DNA from: Leclercia sp. 29361
GTDB taxonomy: Bacteria > Pseudomonadota > Gammaproteobacteria > Enterobacterales > Enterobacteriaceae
Length of the DNA: 64,000 nucleotides
Reading direction: 5' to 3'
Assembly: GCF_011290365.1 (NCBI RefSeq)
Contig: NZ_CP049786.1
Span: 4,340,001 to 4,404,000, forward strand
A model generated the notes under the pieces. The model made no database searches. It was not told where the DNA came from and was given only the letters and a program-made list of their open reading frames with translations. The position numbers and the translations under genes were made by a program. Shown in pieces: positions 56,725 through 64,000 of this stretch. Position 1 is the stretch's first letter. Every line of letters starts with the position of its first letter.

Positions 56725-56820
56725 GTGCGGTCTGGTGCCCTCACCCCTGGCCTCTCTCTTACGGTGAACAGTGCGGTCTGGTGCCCTCACCCCCAGCCCC
56801 TCTCCCACGGGGAGAGGGTG
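56725..56820. repeat. GTGCGGTCTG...CCCTCACCCC hairpin repeat, copies 2 and 3 in tandem
   Basis: Two units start at 56725 and 56771, each with GTGCGGTCTGGTGCCCTCAC. The first unit is degenerate in its stem. The second ends in CCCTCTCCC-ACG-GGGAGAGGG (56798-56818). They lie just past the zapE stop and upstream of the rplM promoter. A third relative is at 37605-37652. Confidence 0.85.
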
Positions 56821-56827
56821 GCATTTA

Positions 56828-57952
56828 TTATGGCATGTGCTCGCGCTTCAGGTACTCTTCGCTCTGCATCTCCTGCAGGCGCGACAGGCAGCGCTGGAAC
56901 TCAAACTTCAGCCGCTCCCCCTGATAGATGTCATATAAAGGCACAGCGGCGCTCACCACCAGCTTGACGTGGCGTTCGTAAAACTCATCGACCAGCGCGA
57001 TAAAGCGTCGGGCTTCGCTCTCCATCAGCGTGGTCATCACCGGAACATCAAACAGCATCACCGTATGGAACAGGCGTGAGAGCGCAATATAGTCGTGCTG
57101 GCTGCGGGCATCGACACACAGGGTCGCAAACGACACGGCGAGGGTTTGATTGACGGTGCCCAGGGTTTGTAGCGGGCGATGATTCACCTCCAGCACGGCT
57201 GCGTTATCACGCCCGGCCCCGGCCAGCGCCAGCCACAGTTTGTCCATCTGCCTTTGCGTATCGTCGTTCAACGGCGAAATCCACAGATGAGCCTGAGTCA
57301 GCGTCCGCAGACGATAGTCGACGCCAGCATCGACATTCATGATGTCGCAATGCGCTTTTATCGCATCGATAGCGGGCAGGAAGCGAGCGCGTTGCAGACC
57401 GTTACGGTACAGCTCATCCGGTGGGATGTTGGAGGTTGCCACCAGCGTAATGCCCCGGGCAAACAGCGCTTTCATCAACCCACCCAGCAGCATGGCGTCG
57501 GTAATATCTGACACAAAAAACTCATCAAAGCACAGCACGTCGGTTTCGGCTTTAAAGCGTTCGGCAACGATATCCAGCGGATCGCTTTGCCCCTGCAGGG
57601 CGGTCAGCTCTTCATGCACCCGCAGCATAAAGCGGTGAAAATGCAGACGCTGCTTACGCGTTCCCGGCAGGCTCTGGTAAAACAGATCCATCAGCCAGGT
57701 TTTACCGCGCCCTACCCCTCCCCACATATATAAACCGCGTACCGGCGTGACGCTCTGCGGCGCTTTCTTACCCAGCAGCCGTCCAAACGCAGCCTTGAGT
57801 CCTGCCGCAGGTGCGGTCCCGGTCGGCTGGGTGGTCAATGACTGCCAGATACTGTCCAGACGATTTACCGCTTCACGCTGTACATCATCTGGCTGGTGGG
57901 AGCCCTCATTCAGGGCCTGTTGGTAACGCGATGTCGGGGAAAGGCTTTGCAT
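56828..57952 (-). CDS. zapE: ZapE, divisome-associated ATPase
   Basis: ZapE is a P-loop ATPase (AFG1 family) that joins the Z ring late in division and matters under heat or low oxygen. The 374 residues compare with 375 in E. coli. Walker A GGVGRGKT lies at 78-85, and Walker B is in VLCFDEFFVSD. It is divergent from zapG. Confidence 0.96.
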   Translation of the reverse strand: MQSLSPTSRYQQALNEGSHQPDDVQREAVNRLDSIWQSLTTQPTGTAPAAGLKAAFGRLLGKKAPQSVTPVRGLYMWGGVGRGKTWLMDLFYQSLPGTRKQRLHFHRFMLRVHEELTALQGQSDPLDIVAERFKAETDVLCFDEFFVSDITDAMLLGGLMKALFARGITLVATSNIPPDELYRNGLQRARFLPAIDAIKAHCDIMNVDAGVDYRLRTLTQAHLWISPLNDDTQRQMDKLWLALAGAGRDNAAVLEVNHRPLQTLGTVNQTLAVSFATLCVDARSQHDYIALSRLFHTVMLFDVPVMTTLMESEARRFIALVDEFYERHVKLVVSAAVPLYDIYQGERLKFEFQRCLSRLQEMQSEEYLKREHMP

Positions 57953-58142
57953 AATCTTATTGTTATTCCTTCAATTAATACCCGCCAGCCTGCTCAGTTG
58001 GCGAAAAAAAGGCCGTTCTACAGTACGCGATGATGCGGTGGGATTCCACTTCTAAGGAAATAGCGGTTATAGTGGCATAATCAGGCACAGGCATGAAGCC
58101 GAGCCAACACCCTACGGAACCACAAGACAACGGGAGAAGTTC

Positions 58143-58541
58143 ATGACCTGGGAATATGCGCTAATTGGTTTAGTCGTCGGCATCGCTATTGGCGCCGTGG
58201 CCATGCGTTTTGGAAATCGTAAATTGCGCCAGCAACAGGCGTTACAGTACGAACTGGAAAAGAACAGAGCTGAGCTGGATGAGTATCGCGAAGAGCTGGT
58301 AAGCCACTTTGCCCAGAGCGCCGAGCTGCTGGACAACATGGCCCATGATTACCGCAAGCTTTATCAGCACATGGCGAAAAGCTCCAGCAGCCTGCTGCCG
58401 GAGATGAGCGCGGAGAACAATCCGTTCCGCAACCGTCTGGCGGAGTCCGAAGCCGGTAACGATCAGGCGCCTGTACAGATGCCACGTGACTACTCCGAAG
58501 GCGCATCCGGCCTGCTGCGCGGTGGCGCAAAGCGCGATTAA
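58143..58541 (+). CDS. zapG: ZapG (YhcB), inner-membrane cell envelope/division protein
   Basis: A 132-residue protein (DUF1043) with one N-terminal membrane helix (about 3-22) and a cytoplasmic coiled coil (about 25-90). E. coli YhcB links cell elongation and division with envelope synthesis. The C-terminal tail is polar and disordered-looking. It is divergent from zapE and precedes degQ. Confidence 0.94.
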   Translation: MTWEYALIGLVVGIAIGAVAMRFGNRKLRQQQALQYELEKNRAELDEYREELVSHFAQSAELLDNMAHDYRKLYQHMAKSSSSLLPEMSAENNPFRNRLAESEAGNDQAPVQMPRDYSEGASGLLRGGAKRD

Positions 58542-58711
58542 TCGCACATCACAAATAAATTTTACGGGCGCAGCCCTTGCGCCCGTCCTTTCTTCCCGAC
58601 CCCAGCTATTATTTAGTCAAACACCTCATTGTCCAGCGTTTTAAAATTCAATAACATCAGACTGTTTTTGGGCCGTTATTCCTCCATTCCAGGTTGCGAG
58701 AGCCAGCATAA

Positions 58712-60076
58712 ATGAACAAAAAAAATCAGCTGTTGAGCGCGTTAGCATTGAGTATCGGATTATCGCTGTCGGCATCATATCCGGCGGCGGCCGCAATCCC
58801 CTCGCAGGTTCCGGGCCAGGCGGCGCTCCCGAGCCTTGCCCCGATGCTGGAAAAAGTCCTGCCTGCTGTCGTCAGCGTGCAGGTTGAAGGCACCGCCGTG
58901 CAAAGTCAGCGCATCCCGGAGGAGCTGAAAAAGTATTTTGGCGATGAGGCCCCTGACCAGGCTCAGCCTTTTGAGGGTCTCGGCTCCGGCGTGGTGATCG
59001 ATGCCGCGAAAGGCTATGTCCTGACCAATAACCACGTTATCAGCCATGCCGATAAAATCAGCGTCCAGATGAACGATGGTCGCGAGTTCGAGGCCAAACT
59101 GATTGGCGGGGACGATCAGAGTGATATCGCCCTGCTGCAGTTACAGAACCCAACCGGTCTGACGCAGATCGCCATCGCGGATTCCGATAAGTTACGCGTC
59201 GGGGATTTCGCCGTCGCGGTCGGTAACCCCTTCGGCCTCGGCCAGACGGCCACCTCCGGCATCGTTTCTGCCCTGGGTCGCAGTGGCCTGAACCTCGAAG
59301 GGCTGGAAAACTTTATCCAGACTGACGCCTCCATTAACCGCGGTAACTCCGGCGGCGCCCTGCTGAACCTGAACGGGGAGCTGATCGGCATTAACACCGC
59401 CATTCTGGCGCCTGGCGGCGGCAGCGTCGGGATCGGTTTTGCCATCCCCAGCAATATGGCCCGCACTCTGGCACAGCAGCTGATTGAGTTTGGCGAAGTC
59501 AAACGTGGGCTGCTGGGCATCAAAGGCACGGAAATGAGCGCGGATATTGCCAAAGCGTTCAACCTGAACGTGCAGCGCGGCGCCTTCGTCAGCGAAGTGT
59601 TACCGAATTCCGGCTCGGCAAAAGCGGGGGTCAAATCCGGGGACGTGATCGTCAGCCTGAATGACAAACCGTTAAGCAGCTTTGCCGAACTGCGTTCGCG
59701 CATCGCTACCACGGAGCCGGGTGCCACGGTTAAGCTCGGCATTCTGCGTGACGGCAAGCCGCTGGATCTGCAGGTCACGCTGGATAAAAGCACCTCATCA
59801 TCCGCCAGCGCAGAGATGATTGCCCCGGCACTGCAAGGGGCGACCTTAAGCGACGGGCAGTTGAAAGACGGCACTAAAGGCATCACCCTCGACAGCGTCG
59901 AGAAGAGCAGCCCTGCAGCCCAGGCCGGTCTGCATGAGAATGACGTGATCATCGGGGTGAACCGCGTTCGTGTGCAGTCCATCGCCGAAATGCGCAAAGT
60001 GCTGGAAGGCAAACCGACCGTTATCGCCCTGCAGATCGTGCGCGGTAACGACACACTCTATATTCTGCTGCGTTAA
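58712..60076 (+). CDS. degQ: DegQ, periplasmic serine protease/chaperone
   Basis: DegQ is an HtrA-family oligomeric protease. The 454 residues (E. coli 455) begin with a signal peptide to about AAAA (25-28). The catalytic triad is H108, D138 and S213 (GNSGGAL). Two PDZ domains follow (about 256-350 and 362-450). It is followed by its paralogue degS after 88 bases. Confidence 0.98.
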   Translation: MNKKNQLLSALALSIGLSLSASYPAAAAIPSQVPGQAALPSLAPMLEKVLPAVVSVQVEGTAVQSQRIPEELKKYFGDEAPDQAQPFEGLGSGVVIDAAKGYVLTNNHVISHADKISVQMNDGREFEAKLIGGDDQSDIALLQLQNPTGLTQIAIADSDKLRVGDFAVAVGNPFGLGQTATSGIVSALGRSGLNLEGLENFIQTDASINRGNSGGALLNLNGELIGINTAILAPGGGSVGIGFAIPSNMARTLAQQLIEFGEVKRGLLGIKGTEMSADIAKAFNLNVQRGAFVSEVLPNSGSAKAGVKSGDVIVSLNDKPLSSFAELRSRIATTEPGATVKLGILRDGKPLDLQVTLDKSTSSSASAEMIAPALQGATLSDGQLKDGTKGITLDSVEKSSPAAQAGLHENDVIIGVNRVRVQSIAEMRKVLEGKPTVIALQIVRGNDTLYILLR

Positions 60077-60164
60077 GCCTGTACGCGTCCGGACATCACC
60101 ACGTGTGATGTCCGGATAAGTCATGCTATGCTGCTTGCGATCTTCCCTTAACGACGCCCGTATC

Positions 60165-61232
60165 ATGGTTTTAAAGCTCATTCGTTCGGTCGCCATCGGC
60201 CTGGTTGTAGGTGGCCTGTTACTGGTCGCGATGCCCTCTTTACGTCAGTTTAATCAGCTGGCTGCGCCGCAATTTGACAGCGCAGATGAAACACCTGCCA
60301 GTTACAATCAGGCAGTACGCCGCGCCGCGCCTGCGGTGGTTAACGTCTATAACCGCGGCCTGAACAGCACCAGCCATAATCAGCTGGAGATCCGTACCCT
60401 GGGCTCCGGGGTGATCATGGATGAACGCGGCTACATCATTACCAACAAACATGTGATCAACGATGCCGATCAGATCATCGTTGCGCTGCAGGACGGTCGC
60501 GTCTTTGAGGCCCTGCTGGTAGGTTCTGACAGCCTGACGGATCTGGCGGTCCTCAAAATTAATGCCACGGGCGGCCTGCCCATCATCCCTATCAACCGTA
60601 AACGTACCCCGCATATCGGTGACGTGGTGCTGGCGATCGGTAACCCCTACAACCTCGGGCAGACCATCACCCAGGGGATTATCAGCGCGACGGGGCGTAT
60701 CGGCCTGAACCCCTCCGGGCGGCAGAACTTCCTGCAGACGGACGCCTCTATCAACCACGGCAACTCCGGCGGCGCGCTGGTGAACTCGCTGGGCGAGCTG
60801 ATGGGCATCAATACCCTCTCGTTTGATAAGAGCAACGACGGGGAAACGCCCGAAGGCATTGGCTTCGCCATCCCGTTCCAGCTGGCCAACAAGATTATGG
60901 ATAAGCTCATTCGCGATGGACGGGTGATCCGTGGCTACATTGGCATTGGCGGGCGTGAGATTGCTCCGCTGCATACTCAGGGTGGCGGCATCGATCAGAT
61001 TCAGGGGATTGTGGTTAACGAAGTCACTCCTGGCGGCCCGGCGGCGGAAGCTGGCATTAAGGTTAATGACGTTATCGTCTCGGTGAACGGTAAACCGGCC
61101 TTGTCAGCCCTCGAGACCATGGATCAGGTGGCTGAGATCAGGCCTGGCTCCATCATTCCGGTGGAAGTGATGCGGGATGATAAGAAGCTGACCCTGCAGG
61201 TGACCATTCAGGAATACCCGGCCACCAACTAA
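60165..61232 (+). CDS. degS: DegS, membrane-anchored site-1 protease of the sigma-E pathway
   Basis: DegS cuts RseA when its PDZ domain binds unfolded porin C-termini. The start MVLKLIRS gives 355 residues as in E. coli; an ATG 14 codons earlier is unlikely. One membrane anchor lies at about 7-25. The triad is H96, D126 and S201. A single PDZ domain occupies the C-terminal third. Confidence 0.97.
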   Translation: MVLKLIRSVAIGLVVGGLLLVAMPSLRQFNQLAAPQFDSADETPASYNQAVRRAAPAVVNVYNRGLNSTSHNQLEIRTLGSGVIMDERGYIITNKHVINDADQIIVALQDGRVFEALLVGSDSLTDLAVLKINATGGLPIIPINRKRTPHIGDVVLAIGNPYNLGQTITQGIISATGRIGLNPSGRQNFLQTDASINHGNSGGALVNSLGELMGINTLSFDKSNDGETPEGIGFAIPFQLANKIMDKLIRDGRVIRGYIGIGGREIAPLHTQGGGIDQIQGIVVNEVTPGGPAAEAGIKVNDVIVSVNGKPALSALETMDQVAEIRPGSIIPVEVMRDDKKLTLQVTIQEYPATN

Positions 61233-61244
61233 GTCAGCAGACAT

Positions 61245-61276
61245 AAAAAAACCGGAGTCAGTGCTCCGGTTTTTTA
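61245..61276. terminator. Bidirectional terminator between degS and mdh
   Basis: AAAAAACCGGAG and CTCCGGTTTTTT form a 12-pair stem with a six-base loop between two convergent genes. Confidence 0.9.
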
Positions 61277-61300
61277 TTGCCCTGACGGGAAGTGCGTCGC

Positions 61301-63114
<1,814 letters not shown>

Positions 63115-63490
63115 TCTTCTTCCCTGCTGCCTGGCGCAGCGGGGAATCTTCGGCTCCCGCCTCGTTTTGCCTTACAATCTGTTATCTGCGATTTAACAAA
63201 TAGTGCGTTTTTCCACTTCAATTCATTCATATAGTGGATGATACTTTCACGACCGCACGAATAATCAAATTCTACTATCTAACTGATTTTTCTGAAAATA
63301 AGCCTCTGGCACGCGTCTGACTCCCGCTTTTTTATTCTCTTCAGTTATAAAACATCATTTGCTTAATACGTAATTTCACGAGAAACAATTAGCATGGTAT
63401 TAATTTTTGCCGTTATTAGTGTATACTTGATTTTGTGATGAGGGTCACGAAACGAAGACCCCAGTAAAGAATATGACGAGGAAAAGAATC
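63115..63490. promoter_or_regulatory. argR 3' region and yhcN promoter region
   Basis: These 376 bases hold no gene. A GC-rich stem (63123-63145, one wobble) follows argR with only a weak T run. Near yhcN, TATACT (63422-63427) is a good -10 candidate. TGTGA-TGAGGG-TCACG (63434-63449), just downstream, looks like a CRP-family operator in a repressing position. Confidence 0.45.
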
Positions 63491-63754
63491 ATGAAAATCA
63501 AAACAACCGTAGCCACTCTAAGCGTTCTGTCTGTCCTGTCTTTCGGTGCCTTTGCCGCCGATTCAATTAATGCCGATCAGGCCCAGTCCCGCGAATCTAT
63601 CGGTACTGTTTCTGTTGGTGCAATCGGTACTTCTCCGATGGACATGAACCAGATGCTGAACAAAAAAGCGCAGGAACAGGGTGCCTCCTCCTACCGCGTG
63701 ATCGAAGCGCGTACCGGTGACCACTGGCATGCTACTGCTGAGCTGTACAAATAA
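63491..63754 (+). CDS. yhcN: YhcN, DUF1471 (BhsA/McbA-family) periplasmic stress protein
   Basis: A small secreted protein that in E. coli is linked to peroxide and acid stress and biofilm. The start MKIKTTVATLS gives 87 residues as in E. coli; an ATG six codons earlier is unlikely. The signal peptide ends at AFA before ADSI. The DUF1471 core carries the IGTVSVGAIGTSP and RTGDHWHATAELYK segments. Confidence 0.94.
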   Translation: MKIKTTVATLSVLSVLSFGAFAADSINADQAQSRESIGTVSVGAIGTSPMDMNQMLNKKAQEQGASSYRVIEARTGDHWHATAELYK

Positions 63755-63867
63755 GACGTACCGCGCATAACCCGAACTACCCGTTATCTCAGTTCAACGA
63801 CACCAGGCATAAAAATAGCAGCACAACCCTTCTTGCCGTTGAACGTGCCCTGTAAGGAGTAAAGACT

Positions 63868-64000
63868 ATGAACACTAAATTAATCATCGCCACCCTTGGT
63901 TTAGCTTCCGTTCTCTCATTCGGTGCCAGCGCAGCTGTGCACCAGGTTACCGCGGAGCAAGCACAAAACCTGCAATCAATGGGTAGCGTAGGCGTGACTG
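63868..64000 (+). CDS. Second YhcN-like DUF1471 protein (C-terminus cut by window edge)
   Basis: A frame opens at ATG 63868 with AAGGAG eight to nine bases upstream and continues to the window end (44 codons). It reads MNTKLIIATLGLASVLSFGA, then SAAVHQVTAEQAQNLQSMGSVGVT, a signal peptide followed by the start of the same domain as YhcN. It is a tandem paralogue of the preceding gene. In K-12 yhcN is followed by yhcO, so this copy is extra. Confidence 0.85.
   Translation, partial: MNTKLIIATLGLASVLSFGASAAVHQVTAEQAQNLQSMGSVGVT

Overview
The window is chromosomal DNA of an Enterobacteriaceae bacterium close to Enterobacter, Klebsiella or Leclercia, and not E. coli itself. Nearly every gene has a same-length E. 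coli counterpart. Differences from K-12 include a PmrAB-type two-component pair between dacB and obgE, no yrbL between npr and mtgA, no nan operon before sspB, and a displaced valS/lptFG block. No rRNA, tRNA, insertion sequence, prophage or CRISPR array was seen. Comparisons with E. coli and Klebsiella rest on remembered sequences and gene orders, not on a search.

Region 1 (1-11491): ftsH (cut by the left edge), rlmE, yhbY, greA, dacB, pmrA, pmrB, obgE, yhbE, rpmA, rplU, ispB and sfsB. These cover ribosome assembly, transcript elongation, cell-wall trimming, envelope-stress sensing and quinone side-chain synthesis.

Region 2 (11552-28427): the envelope core. It holds murA, ibaG, the mlaFEDCB lipid-transport operon, then yrbG-kdsD-kdsC-lptC-lptA-lptB (Kdo synthesis and LPS export), rpoN-hpf-ptsN-rapZ-npr (sigma-54 and nitrogen PTS), mtgA, elbB, the ArcZ small RNA and arcB.

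Region 3 (28428-41916): lptG, lptF, pepA, holC, valS, yjgM, ahr, a one-chain dihydroxyacetone kinase and yjgR. In E. coli K-12 the relatives I recognise of this set lie far away, while arcB is followed directly by yhcC. Here the set lies between arcB and yhcC, and yhcC runs 21 bases into the end of yjgR.

Region 4 (41917-54185): the long gltBD control region with a possible leader peptide, glutamate synthase gltB and gltD, then a convergent AT-richer chaperone-usher fimbrial operon of the Yhc type.

Region 5 (54211-64000): sspA-sspB, rplM-rpsI, zapE, zapG, degQ, degS, mdh, argR with its ARG boxes, yhcN, and a second yhcN-like gene cut by the right edge.

I did not find a wholly new system. The best leads are the block insertion and its gene-end overlap, the split leader frame before gltB, the palindromes beside sfsB and ispB, and the intergenic repeat family.
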